From Spirogloea muscicola (taxonomy: Eukaryota > Streptophyta > Zygnematophyceae > Spirogloeales > Spirogloeaceae): a DNA stretch of 64,000 bases. The translations under genes and the position numbers were made by a program. The DNA lies in the NCBI GenBank assembly GCA_009602725.1, contig WELB01000070.1, positions 277,068-341,067 of the forward strand, read 5' to 3'. Below, piece after piece: positions 1 through 10,950 of this stretch. The notes beneath the pieces were generated by a model. The model searched no databases. It had not been told where the DNA came from and was given only the letters and a program-made list of their open reading frames with translations. Positions within the stretch are counted from its first letter, which is position 1. The number at the start of each line of letters is the position of its first letter.

Positions 1-366
1 TCGCTTCCATGGTGAACCGGTAGACTTTCCTGCAGCCGGGTCGCTGGCGCAAGTGTATCGCATGCGCTTGGCCGTCTCGCTGCAGAGGTCCATGGCCCGT
101 GCGCTGCACCTTCGTGCCGGGAGAGCCCTCGCTGCTGCCTCTGGCTCTGTCCAGGGGACCCACTTGCAGGACCCTAGCCTCTCTGATTTGCGGCTGCTTA
201 GCAGGGGTTACTGAGTAATTTGTAGCTGCTTTCTTTCTTTGTGTGCTTTGGTTTCTTAGCGCTTCCTCTGGCTTCCTCTGGCCCCCTTCTCGTTCTGTGT
301 TCATTCTTTTTTGGGCTGGCTTGTCCAGCCCCTATCCTCGATGGGCGAGCCCTTTCTTTCTTCTGC
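1..366 (+). mobile_element. LINE family B, 3' end (tail of ORF plus 3' UTR hairpin)
   Basis: The plus strand encodes the last ~70 residues of a non-LTR retrotransposon ORF, cut by the window edge and ending at the stop near 213 with the terminal peptide SDLRLLSRGY. The same peptide closes other copies at about 26.95, 40.12, 56.03 and 58.46 kb. The 3' UTR continues through a T/C-rich stretch to a hairpin at about 312-332 (GGGCTGG stem, short loop, CCAGCCC), followed by a conserved CTATCCTCGATGGGCGAGC motif. The same module lies inverted at 39960-40191. The copy is 5'-truncated or extends beyond the window. Confidence 0.75.
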
Positions 367-430
367 CACCAACTAGAGCTCGCCCAGCTCTGGTGCAAGG
401 CACTAGCCTGAGCACGCTGCAAACAGGCTC
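366..430 (-). mobile_element. Short LINE family A fragment
   Basis: On the minus strand this matches the C-terminal coding part of family A (ACLQRAQASALHQ... followed by the GRALVGGRR-like region). The same DNA is found at 14820-14880 and 34800-34860. It abuts the family B 3' end, so one element was inserted into or next to the other. Confidence 0.65.
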
Positions 431-479
431 TTCCGAAGGGGCGCCAAGCAAGCAATGCAAGCAAACAAAGCAAAGGAAG

Positions 480-532
480 AGCTCGCCCATAGAGAAGAGG
501 GGCTGGCAAAGCCAACCCAAAAAGAATGGCCA
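480..532 (-). repeat. GGGCTGG hairpin module
   Basis: Minus-strand copy of the 3' UTR hairpin: a GGGTTGG/CCAGCCC-type stem (one G-U pair) next to the GGGCGAGC motif. No attached ORF tail is recognisable here. Degenerate GGGCTG-type modules also occur at about 1089-1125 (-) and 1221-1265 (+). Confidence 0.6.
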
Positions 533-1399
533 ATGTCCAAAGCCAAAGAAAGAAGTGCCGAAAGAGGACTACAAAGCATCAGATGGATTCAAAGGGGGTA
601 ATGGCAGCGAGCCGCCGATGGGGCGACGAGCCGTCGCTGGCGCCCAAGCGCGGCCGCCAGATTCGCCCGGCGTCGTCTGGCGGCAGCCGAAGTGGAGGCC
701 GAAAGGGAGGCCGCTGGTGAGACGAGTGAAAGGGAGGTGTGAACGGTGCGCGTAGGAGGCTAAGCCGAGCCCAGTTGAAGCCCAGCGAGCCCAGTAAACA
801 GTCGAGGCAGAAAACACTGCAAGAACCGAGGCTACACAAGGCAGAGAAAATGCGGCTGCTGATACTCCAAGAGCAAGGGAGGGGGGAAATGTGTGTCCGC
901 TTGAAGACGACGGTACAGCACTGAGCGGGCGACGTGCCGAGTGCCTGCATGTCATCCTGGAGTGGGAGCCGACAGCTGCGATGTTCAGTTGTAAAGCCTA
1001 AAACCGAACAAGCTGCTGTGTCTCCACGACGCTTGTTGACGAACACACCGATCGTGGTGACAGTCATCAAAAGGAAAAGCACTTCCCGTGAGGCAATGGC
1101 TGTAATAGGCTAGGCCCAAAAGCATGGACAAGGGCAATGCACCGCGCGTCCGTGGAAGCGCCCAGCCACTGGAACCTGCTGCCCCTCCCACTGCAAGCAG
1201 GGCGCTCAGCCGCTGCTCACCTGGGCTGGCATTTCCAGCCCCTATCCCCGACGAGCGAGCACTTTCTTCACCTGGGTCTCCGCATGAAATTTGTGTCCAC
1301 TATTCTGGGCTTGCTTTCACCAGCCACTGCCTCCTTCTGCAAGAGCTTCTTCCTGTTTCCCGTTTTCATACCTTAGCCCCTCTTCGCATGTTCTTTCCT

Positions 1400-1462
1400 T
1401 CTCTTACGAACAGTGTACTGGCTTGCATTGGCCTCTCATGTCATGCACACCGCGCGCCTTCT
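1400..1462 (+). repeat. Dispersed repeat C (diverged copy)
   Basis: About 60 bp resembling repeats at 40450-40512 (-), 40610-40670 (-), 58033-58093 (-) and 58965-59025 (+). The shared core on the sense strand is a 'caatgtattggcttgaat' block, then 'tggcctcc', then a GC-rich 'accgcgcgccttctc' block. In the 40.5-kb cluster it directly precedes a GGGC-hairpin, so it is probably another part of a retroelement 3' UTR. Confidence 0.5.
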
Positions 1463-1978
1463 TCCTCCATATATGGGGCCATTGTCCATCACTTGCCGCC
1501 TCCGGGCTGCCCTCTTCCCCGCTCGCCTGCTTGGGCTGCATTGGGACTCCTGACCACCTCAGTGCCACGGAGCTGCCTCCCAATGTCCAGCGGCTCACTT
1601 GACTGGTGCTAGGAGTTAACTGGTTTCCACTTCAGTAAGGCACAGCTTTCCACATGCTGCTTCTCGCCCTTCTCGCAGCTGCACCCTTTGATTGCTTTTA
1701 ATGGTTTCTTTGTACTACTCTGCTCTCCACCAAGTCTTCTGAACTCACCAGTGCGTGGGACTGCAAGTTGTCACTAGCATCACTGTGGACCACGGGTGCT
1801 CACCTCTGCTGGCAAGGCGTTTGACTATGTCGTGAGCTGCCAGGATTATCAAGGCTGCTGTTGCTGGGCTTACCAGATCTTGCGTACATCAAGCATTGGC
1901 CATCAATCTGGTGGCAGGTAGGACGTTATGAAGCTGAGGCGGGCTCTAGCCCATATACAGAGGTCCAAATTGATGTGC
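1463..1978. other. Intergenic, nothing recognised
   Basis: No conserved coding signal, RNA gene or clear repeat is seen. It lies downstream of the TruA-like gene, which is read from the minus strand. Confidence 0.5.
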
Positions 1979-4003
1979 TTAAGCTAGATCAGCTGCTGTG
2001 CTAGAGCTGCAAATGGCAAGCACCTCTTCCCCGTATTCAGAGCCAGTTCCATGGTGCATCTCGCTCAGCTCAGGAGGAGGCTGGAGGACCTTGCTTGGGT
2101 ACTCCACCGACACGAGGCAGAGGCCGTGTGCAGGAGCTGATGGTGTCTGCAACGCCAGCTGGACGCGGTCTCGCGACTGCAGCAGCTCCATCACAGTGTT
2201 GGTACTCGCTCTGCCCCGTCCAACATCAACGAGCAGGCCAACCTGGGGAGCAGCGGCAGTCGTAGTCCAAGGGCCTCAGAAACAAGCACTTAACATTAAA
2301 GACATCACCTGCAAGGCTCCATCAGTTTATGCAGCAGACTGGGGCACGGTGCCACACCAGCTCGTTCAGAATGCTATGCACCATGAGAGACCGATTGATT
2401 TCGGCTACTTTTGCTGGAAAGACGCACCATGTTGCGGACTTGCTTGTACAGGAAGCCCGACCCCGAGATCTCAACACGCAGGCTTCCACCTCCCTGGACG
2501 GCACATTGCAGTGTCGCCACCAGATAATTCGAGCAGTAAGAAGCATGCTGACAAACAGCAACACTACTGTGGGGTGACAGAGACAATCATGAAGTAGCCA
2601 GTGTGGTCTGCAGAGGGCTTGCGCAGCTACTTATCTGCTATGAGACTGGCTGCTGAGTGGCACAAGACTTACCTCGTCCACAATATCGAGCTGAGTGACG
2701 TGGCGGACTGGCCGGCGTCTTTTGTTGGTTGACTGATTCGCAAATGTTGAGAAATCGTGTTCACCAACAAATACACGAGCAGCAAGTCGCATTGACTCCA
2801 AGTCTAGCGCTTCAGTCACGTGCATGGAATAGAGGCGCCTGGCATGCACAGAAGGCTGAGGAGGACATTGAGCACCACGTGTAAAAGGATGACACTCAGC
2901 TGCTTGCTCAGGAGCTATACTGTTGTTCTTAAGGTGCAGACATACAGGACATTGATTCTGCTTTGGCCTAATACATGATGAGCTACTGCAGATGCCCACC
3001 TGCAGGGATCCATGACCGGCGCGCAGAGGATGGAGTAGTGGTAAGTCTTGGCCAGGGCATGCAGACGGGCGTGAAAGTTGAGTGCGGCGGGTGCGACCTC
3101 CAGTGCACGGATGGCCTTGGGGAGCAGTGCATTGAGGGACTTCAGAGCCCCAGGACAAGTCAGCTGCTTGGACGTGATGAAGCTCACAACCTGAGAAGGT
3201 CAGCGCTGGTCTTCAGCCACGGCCTCGTTGGCTGACTGTGTGTGTATATAGAGGAAAGGGGTTTGGGCTGCAAGCGAGCTGCGACCAGACAGCGGAAGCC
3301 CCAAAGTACCTGACCTCTCGCGTGCACGCCCGCGTCGGTGCGCCCGGCCGCTGCCACGCGAAGGTCGTCGCGCGACTGCCCCGTTAGCGTCACCAGCACG
3401 GCCTCCACATGGTGCTGCACGGTCACCGGCCGCCGCTGCAGCTGCCAGCCTGCCAGCACGACCACCACCGAGAAGGCATCACGATGGCAGCCAGGACAGA
3501 GCCGCGAGTCCCAAATGAGAACTCGTCTGATGGGCCTTGTCAGACTGCCGCTCGCCGCCCACGGCAACTTGTTCCACAACCAGCGGCATTGTCAGCCAGT
3601 GTGGCACCCGGGATGGCGCACCGGCGAAGTCCGTGCCGTCGTAGGCCAGCGTCAGACGATACTTGAAGGCCAGCGGACTCGCCGCCGCCGCCTTTGCCAC
3701 CGCCGCTTCCCGGTCGTTCCCTGCAGTACCGAGTGTAGCCTCGGGCACGTAGCTTCCTTCGCCATCGCTTCTGCTGCTGCAGTGGCGCGCTGCAGCAGCC
3801 GACGGCTGCCGTGACGACGAGGTCCCATTGCCGCCATCGCCGCCACGAACGGCGCGGACGAGCCGGGACGGCGGAGCGCTTCCTGGCCCGACGCAGTGGC
3901 GCCGCCGGCTACGCTTCGTATCCAGGCGCAGCTGGCGGGACGGCAGCAGGCCCGTGAGGAGCGCAGCTGCCGCTGCAGCCGCCACGGCGGCGGGCGCGGG
4001 CAC
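1979..4003 (-). CDS. TruA/PUS-type tRNA pseudouridine synthase
   Basis: Isomerises uridine to pseudouridine in tRNA (TruA family, which modifies anticodon-stem positions in bacteria). Six exons join in phase: 4003-3622, 3449-3310, 3190-3000, 2838-2673, 2493-2428 and 2242-1979 (TAA stop), giving about 402 aa. Motifs seen: LAYDGTDFAGWQ at the domain start, the catalytic-aspartate loop AAAGRTDAGVHARGQ, FHARLHALAKTYHY, the FVGEHDFSTFAN block, SGSGFLYKQVRNM, and the C-terminal APAHGLCLVSVEYP signature. The first ~115 residues are Ala/Arg/Ser-rich and resemble an organelle leader, so a plastid or mitochondrial enzyme is likely (inferred). The ATG at 4003 is the first of the long exon 1 frame. Its 5' end faces the TPM-domain gene. 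Confidence 0.9.
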
Positions 4004-4134
4004 CGTGGCGGCTCTCGCGCCGCCCCCGGGAGTTTGGGCAAGGGTTTATGGAGGACGAGCTTGTTCAGGGTTGTCGAGGGTTTAAGAGCCCCCCGCCTGT
4101 CAGGGCACCTGTGCTGGCCGGCCCCGACGCGGCC
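4004..4134. promoter_or_regulatory. Putative bidirectional promoter
   Basis: Only 131 bp separate the divergent start codons of the pseudouridine synthase (-) and the TPM-domain protein (+). The stretch is GC-rich with no TATA-like element near either start. Promoter function is inferred from the head-to-head arrangement. Confidence 0.5.
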
Positions 4135-5730
4135 ATGGCGGCTGTGGCCGCGCCGCCAGCGGGCCTCGGCCTGCCGCGCCGCGGCCTCGGGGCGGCGGTC
4201 GCGACGCGGCACTTCCCGGCGGCAGTGGCGGCGACGGCGGCAGGAGGAGCTGCCTGTGGCGGCCTTCGTGTGCCACGGTCGCCGTCGGCACTGAGCTGCT
4301 GCTCGTCTTGGTGCCCGCTGAGCGAGTCCCCGAGCGGCATTGAAAACAGTGGGACATTGGAGCCGTCGGCTTCTCCTCGGAAGTGGTGGGTGAAGGTCGT
4401 CGCCTCCAGCTCCAGCGCCGGCAATCAGGACAGCCATGGCCATCAGGACGGCAGTCGCTGGTTGGGCGGCACCTTGGGCCCGCCCGCTGTGGCGCTGGGC
4501 CTCGCCGTGGCCCTCTGCCTCGGGGCCCCAGCGAGGCCGAGCCTCTGGGCTGGCGCCGCGACGCTGCCGCCGCCGGCTGGGGAGCCAGTGTCGCCCATCA
4601 TCGATGCAGCCCACGTCTTCTCCGACGCCAAGCTGGCCGAGCTGGCGGCACAGGTACGACTGCTGCGCCTCTCAAGCGGTGTTTCGACACGCCGGCAAGG
4701 CATGGAGTCGTGTAGAAAAGTGGCTTATGGTAGCGGCCGACGCTTGGCGGACGAGCGCTTGAAGCGCGTCTGTGTGATGCTGCCGCCTCGATGGAGCTCA
4801 CAGGGGGCATGCATGCAAGCTGCACGGCGATTTCTGGGCTCTCGCTACGTGGTGCAGTGGGACCGCTGCCTTCCTGCCTTACTGCCGCCGCAGCTCCCCG
4901 CGGTCTCAGTTGGAAGCCTTTGAGCGGCAGTCCGGATGGGAGATCCGTGTGCTCACCCGTGCCAGCGCTGGTACGGCTCCCTCGGGCGACGCAGTCCGGG
5001 CACGCTGGCGGCCTGGCGAGCGCACAGTTGTTGTCATTGAGGACGTGACTGCGCCCAACGTTCTCAACTTCAACACTGGTGGCGCTGTGCGTGCTAAGCT
5101 TCCGCGGCAGTTCTTCGTTGAGCTGCAGAACCGCTATGGCAATCAGGCACGTACCACTAGCTGCCGCTTGTAGCTACTATTGGTGGCCTAACTAATTCGT
5201 AAATTTTGTGTTTCTCTGTTTAGACCGCAAAGTAAGCAGGTTGACATCTGAGATGCTGCATCCCGCATTCAGCCCTTGGCTTGCTTATGCGGTGCAGTTC
5301 TACGTGCGGGAGGAGGGCGAAACACAGCCGGTCATCAGGGTCAGCGAGGCGCTGCAAGAGTGCCTCAGCAAAGACGAAGGTTGTCAGAATGTGCCGGGCG
5401 TGACTGAAGATCTTTACTTCCTCACACTTGCTACATCCATTGCTGGCGGCGCCGTCTTTGGATTCGCCGCCAGGGTTCCGCCTTCTGGCCGGGTCAGCTC
5501 GGCCCTCCAATGGGTTCTTGTCTTTGCACCTCTTTTGGGGTATCCTCTTCCTGTCCCTCGGCATCCTCCCCATAATCTCCAGGACTTCAAGTTTCGAGCC
5601 TGTGCTAAAGAGTACTGCGGCCTTTCTCGGGGCCGCAGCTGCTCTTTATTTGACTCCAATCTTTGGCCAGCCACCCGGCTTCTCCCAGGGGCTGACAAGT
5701 TCTGACACTGAAGACCGACCTGAAACATAA
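4135..5730 (+). CDS. Plastid TPM-domain (DUF477-type) membrane protein
   Basis: Exons are 4135-4653, 4910-5146 and 5298-5730. The start GCCATGG at 4135 opens a long Ala/Ser/Arg-rich plastid leader, followed by a hydrophobic stretch (AVALGLAVALCLGAPARP) that could be a thylakoid-targeting or anchor segment. The TPM-like domain runs from SPIIDAAHVFSDAKLAEL through SGWEIRVLTR, ERTVVVIEDV and FFVELQNRYGNQ. Two hydrophobic helices follow near the C-terminus (GILFLSLGILPII; AAFLGAAAALYL). Relatives include thylakoid TPM proteins such as TLP18.3, linked to photosystem II repair, but the exact orthologue is uncertain. Intron 2 has a GC donor (CAG|GCACGT) and an AG acceptor in phase. The frame that fits the family changes at the TTTT run at 5533-5536; one T fewer gives the continuous APLWGILFLSLG. 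This looks like a one-base indel or assembly error. Confidence 0.8.
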
Positions 5731-6363
5731 GGCTGACAAATTTCTGCTGGCATGCACTATTGCGCTAGTTGAGTCATATGCTGTCTAGCAATGTTATGCT
5801 CAAATTAAAGATATTCTCAAAATGATCAGTTTGACACCACCACATGACTATGTTGTGAGTAGCACTTGCCATTATACTGTGCCCTTTGAGCATTTTCATT
5901 GAGCAGTTTCATACTGGTAGATGGTGCAAAGTCATGCTAGTTGCCACTCTGCAATATCTGGCAGTCAAGACTTGTGAGGTGCCTTTCACTCCTGCATTGG
6001 TTTGCAACCAAGTACTCATCCACTGGCGCGGATAGCATGAAGGGCAGCGCTGTTTGATGTCATGTGCTGTGACTTTGCAATAGCTGCAGGATTTTGATGC
6101 CTCGGATTTCGTCTCTGCACAAGCAGCTATATGGGTGCATACTTAGCAGCATGAAGCAATCCTGCTCAGTACAATATTGTATGTGCATTTGGATCAAGCA
6201 GAGAGTGCCAGCTGAACAGTGCAGGTGACATGTTGAAGCCATCAATGGTAGCACATAAGGGGCTTCTAAGAGGAGAAGAATTTGGACGCAATGGCAAACA
6301 TCTCTAGTGTCCAGGTTCGCAGTGGGTACAAAAATGATGAGCTCAGTCAAGCCTGCAACTACC
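5731..6363. other. Convergent intergenic region
   Basis: This holds the 3' flanks of the TPM-domain gene (+) and the glutamine synthetase gene (-). No further gene or known repeat was seen. Confidence 0.5.
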
Positions 6364-9300
6364 CTACGACTTGAGGGTGGTCTCGATGAGCTTGCGTGCC
6401 ACAACATAAGGATCCACGTTGGCTGCAGGTCTGCGGTCCTCCAAATAGCCCTTGCCTTCAATTGCACAGGGGCGAGGAATACGGATGGATGCACCTCTAT
6501 CGGCCACACCAGACCTGGTCATCAGAAAAAGCCTTGGTCAGTATCTGGCTTTCAGCTGGAAGTAGAATAACATCAGTCTGCAACTTGACTTGCCGGACTG
6601 TCAGCATGATGTGGACAAGGGACTTGGCTGACTGCAACAGCAGATCCTCTTGTGATAGGTGAGGAGGTCACTGAGACTGCTGCCCATCACTTATCGGATG
6701 CAGTGGACTGCTTCTAACTTCATGGGCCAGGGAACCCTTGACCTTGAAAGGGAAACTTGACAGATCATCAAGGACTGTCACACTGGATGTCACAGTGATC
6801 AGCTCTTTGCCTACCTCACTCAATCAGCAAGCCAATCTTCTAGACGTTCTGAATTAAGAAGGATAACTTCCTGGGTGCTGCTTGGGACTATGTGACGAGG
6901 TTCGGCAGGGTCTACAAGATGCTAATTTTCTAAAGTTGCAGATGCTAAATGACTGGCTGGCAGCAAACAAGCCCCTTAGATCAATTTAGCAACACCTAGA
7001 CGCTTGGTGACAGAGCGACTTTGTTTCGTAAGTCCTGTGCTTTTGAGAGGTTGGTCAACGCACTAGAGTCTAATATCCTGGTATTTGGAATTAGCTTGTC
7101 ATTCTGGTCCCAGTCTGATAGTGGAGTGAGAAACAATGCAATGCTATGAGGCTTCTCGAGACCTCACTTGAACGTGTTGATGTTGGCTGTCTCATGCTTG
7201 CCCGTCAACCGGCGCTCATTACCAATGCCGTAGACAGCAATGTGCTCAGCATGCTTCTTGGAGAGCTTCTCGATAGCAGCTTCAATGGCCTGCAGAGGAC
7301 TTGCAAGGTCGTCGGCATAGTTCGTAGGCCCTTGCACAATTGATAGTCTTGAGCAAGTGACAGGAGCATTGTGAGGTCCTCAGATAAAGGCAAGTAAACA
7401 GGTAACATTTTTGACCTTTGACAGTGTCCAATGAGGTCGACGACAGGGTTTGCCCGTGAAGAATTTGCTCATCCATTTCTGTTAAGTTCGTCACACGGAC
7501 CTTCATACCACCATCGTTGCGCATTGACTTAGTAGAGTAGTTGGTGTGTGCACCGGTACCATTCCAGTCACCCTCCATTGGCTTTGGCTCGAAAGTGCTT
7601 GTGATGCCGAAGTCCTCACCCAACCTGCAAGAAGTTCTCTGTCATTCTTCACTATTTGCCATGTCAACTCGAAAGCAGCAGCTGCGCTTCTGGCTTTTGA
7701 GCACTTGATCAACCGGGCTCAAAATGCATATGAGAGGAACAATCAAAACCCTATGACCAGTCTTCTATGACTGTGGATCAAGGCCCTCTTGGATGGCCTC
7801 ATAGTCTCAGCTCAGTCAATGTGTGAAGTTGTCAATCTTGTGCCAGTGATGGGTGGAAAGGCCACCTACCTATGCAAGAGCCATCGGGCGATCATTACAT
7901 GATCACCCACCTCAAGAGGTCCAGCAGGACCAATCTGAAACTCCCATTGACCAGGCATGACCTCAGCATTGACACCACTGATCTTAAGTCCTGCCTGCAG
8001 AAGATTTGCACAAATGGTGCAACATTAGGAAGGTCTGGCCAACAAGAGTGTGCCTGCATGATGATCCTACCCCATGCTTTACACCACACTTACAAGATCT
8101 TCTAATATTATTGTCTGACCAAGCCTGCCTGCAGTGTTCTTTGCTTAGAGGCGGTCTGGATGGAAATAGGTTGTGCTTATCACACCATCTGCAGTCAATG
8201 AATCTAACACCTGCTAAAGCCTCCTGCAAGCCGCTCATATCAAGGTATACCTTGATGCAGGCATCCATGTGTGCTTCAACAAGTTGACGCCCATAGACAG
8301 ACTCCAGGCCCACTCCGCAGTAAAATGGTCCCTGGCAAATAGCTCATATGCTCAGTATGCAGCTTGATTTTAGAGAACTTCGATAAGTAGACTGCCGTGT
8401 TTTTAGCTCTTATGAGGGATAAGTGCAGTACCTTACTGCTCTTCTAAATCTGTTCAATGTAAAGATATCGGATGCTCCAGAAGCTGAGCAACTGGGACGT
8501 CGGCTCAGTTCAATAACGCCCGTGCACTGTTACTGGACACGCATTGACTTCAAGTTGCCTCATGCAAGTAAAGGAGCCTGTCCAGCTGACCTGGGGAGCA
8601 GGGTACCCAGCCTCAGGCCAGCCGAATGGCCTGCCGTTCTTGCCAAACATGGTGTACTCCTGCTCAAAGCCGAAGAGCGTCTCCTCTGCCAGCACGTCCG
8701 GACTAAGGATCTCCTGCATCTTCCGGCGGGTGTTTGTAGTGTGGGGCTGCAGCGAGAGGACAAGGCATGCCAAAAAGCTTAACACACCTGTGACATGATG
8801 ATAAGATTCCATACCCTAGTGAAGGTGAGATCTTGTAATCCTCCTCTACACTAAAGCACCAGTTTGAGGGGCACTACTCATCAAGCTGGTGCAAGAATAT
8901 AACTAAACCGCGAGACTGCTTGCACGGCTACTGCAGCACCAACAGTGCTGTAGCAAAGTACAAGCTTTTCATGACAAAATGCTGCGCAAGTGATGGATGT
9001 CAGGCACTGAGGATGAGCCTCTGCGGCTGCACCACCTACCACGCCAGTCGCCGTCAGGACCTCGCAAAGGACAAGGACATTGTTGTCACCGCGGATGGGG
9101 TCAGGACAAGAGAAGACGGGGTTCAGGATGCAGTCAGAGTCGCCTCCCTCAGCCTGCCCAGTGCTGCCAAGAAAATGATGGAGCAAACCCACCATACGTC
9201 ACAAATGCTGATCTGATTTGGCAGCTTCGACCTCCCATATAAGATGTTTCACACATTCAGCACGATTTTGCCCTCCTCAAGACTCCTCAGCCACCAGTTG

Positions 9301-10318
9301 ATCAGCACTCAGCCTTCTTCAGGAGCAAGCATGCCAGCAAGCAAGCCTCTAAAGCAATCCGTTGCTGGCTAGCTGCCGGAACAAGCAGCAGCTGACTGTT
9401 AACCAGGTGTTAAGAGAATGCTTTATCCAAAAAGAAGGCAAATCAAAGTGTCCTAGGAGTGAAACACCATGGCCATCCTAAATGTGGCCTCCACTGACCT
9501 GGACCCGTCAAAGGACCACTGGGGGAAGTCGATAGAGCCTGCTGGCACAGGCTTCGGGATGACCTTGGTCTTTGAGCGCATCTCATTGAAGCGGATGCCC
9601 TTTTGCCCCTCAAGGCCATCCATCCAGATGTACTCAGCTCGCTGAGCTAGAGCACGAACCTGGAGAAGTGTACTGCTGCCCTGCATCGTGGTGTACATTC
9701 ATGGATAAGCAAGGCTGGTTTTGCCCATCCGCTTGTATGCTCCAGCGAAACCTCAACCCCGACCAATTGAACGTTTAGCACGTCTTGACCTTCACAGTGA
9801 CCCTGTGCATCTGTGCAGTACTGGCCCAGAATACCCTGCTGCTCATGCAAACTGCGGATACCATAGAGCCCTCCCCATTGTGCTGCACCATGCTGTGAGG
9901 CCTGTCAGTGCCGATCACTGCTGTCGATGCTCACATGACGGCTCCTCGTCCGGAGGCTGGCAAACGCAACGCTCCGCAGCTCGTTGCTGGCAATGTAGCT
10001 GGTCACTCTCCCACCAGCAAACTGCGGGAGATGGAGGGCCCAGCACGATCAGTTCGATGATCGGGCTCGCTCGACGACAATGTGAGATGAAGTGATCAGC
10101 CCGCTGATTCATCCGGCTCCGCAGAGCCAGAAGCTGTCGCCGCGCTGCCGCGCAAGCACCACTGCCGGCGCGGCCAGCATCGGCAATGGCAGCGTCGTCG
10201 TTCTTGCCTGGCTGGAGAGGGGGGAGACGGAGGAGCGCGCGGGCGATCCGGCGGCCCTGGCAATGGCGGCGGCGGCGACGGCGGGGGCGACGGCAGCGGC
10301 GACGGCGGCCGGGGCCAT
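6364..10318 (-). CDS. Glutamine synthetase, eubacterial-type GSII (GSIIe-like)
   Basis: Makes glutamine from glutamate, ammonium and ATP. Eight catalytic exons connect in phase: 9659-9499, 9163-9040, 8746-8591, 8331-8251, 7994-7870, 7624-7501, 7289-7168 and 6514-6364 (TAG). Motifs in order: [58 protein letters not shown] (catalytic Glu), [12 protein letters not shown] and [42 protein letters not shown] (ammonium/ATP site), [26 protein letters not shown], and [15 protein letters not shown]. The [12 protein letters not shown] end and the [13 protein letters not shown] context resemble bacterial GSII rather than the usual plant GSIIb. GSIIe was described as an ancient transfer retained in green algae and mosses (established knowledge). 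Upstream, an ATG at 10318 opens an Ala/Ser/Arg-rich leader ([14 protein letters not shown]...). It is probably a plastid transit peptide, but the junctions between 10318 and 9659 are not resolved. Confidence 0.9.
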
Positions 10319-10950
10319 GGCGGCGGGGGGGTTTTGGCGGCGGCCTCGGCGGGCTGGCGGGCTGGCTGGCGGCGGGGGGAGGGGACGGGCTGGCCCGCGG
10401 TGGAGGGGGGTTGGGGCCGCGGGTGGGAAATCTGGTGGCGCCACAAGGGCTGTGAGCCCCGTCGGTGGGCGGCCGATTGGGGAGGGAGGGGCGGCTCTAG
10501 GGCGAGGCTCCGGGTAAGCGCTTCCATTTGGGCGTGGGAAGAGGGGCAAGCCCGGTCGGGGAGGGGGAATTTGGCCGGATGCCGGGGCCGTCGGTCCCTT
10601 TCATTTCTTACCCAAGAGTCCTTGCACGGCCCCGATCGCATCGGCCGCCGGGCTGATCCGACGGCCGCCCAGCGCTTCGGCACTAGTGGCCGTGCACATT
10701 ATCCACGTGGCATTGTGTAGCCAATGCCCGCCGCTGGCCACGGCCCCGTCGGATAAGCCCTCGAGAAGCCTCAGAGGCGCCACGTGGTAAGCCCGCCCCC
10801 GAGCTTACAGGAAAGCTATTGGAATGTGGGCCCACCGAAGGTCAATCTTCGTTAAGCCCTAAAGCCCGGCGATGAGTGCTCGCCGCGCAGGGCCGCCGCC
10901 GCCGCCGCCGCCGCCGCGCCTCCGGCGGCCGCCCTGGCGCTTCTTGAGCC
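10319..10950. promoter_or_regulatory. GC-rich divergent intergenic region
   Basis: Separates the head-to-head starts of glutamine synthetase (-) and the SDS22-like gene (+). It is strongly GC-rich near the glutamine synthetase start and has a CCG trinucleotide run at about 10898-10918. The promoter role is inferred. Long frames here are low-complexity Gly/Ala/Pro/Arg shadows. Confidence 0.45.

Noticed and set aside
3652-4614. 320-codon minus frame overlapping two genes
   Set aside because: Arg/Ala/Gly-rich shadow of GC-rich exons; the other frames hold clear TruA and TPM motifs.
10096-10683. Pro/Arg-rich 195-codon frame
   Set aside because: Low-complexity shadow of the GC-rich region upstream of glutamine synthetase.
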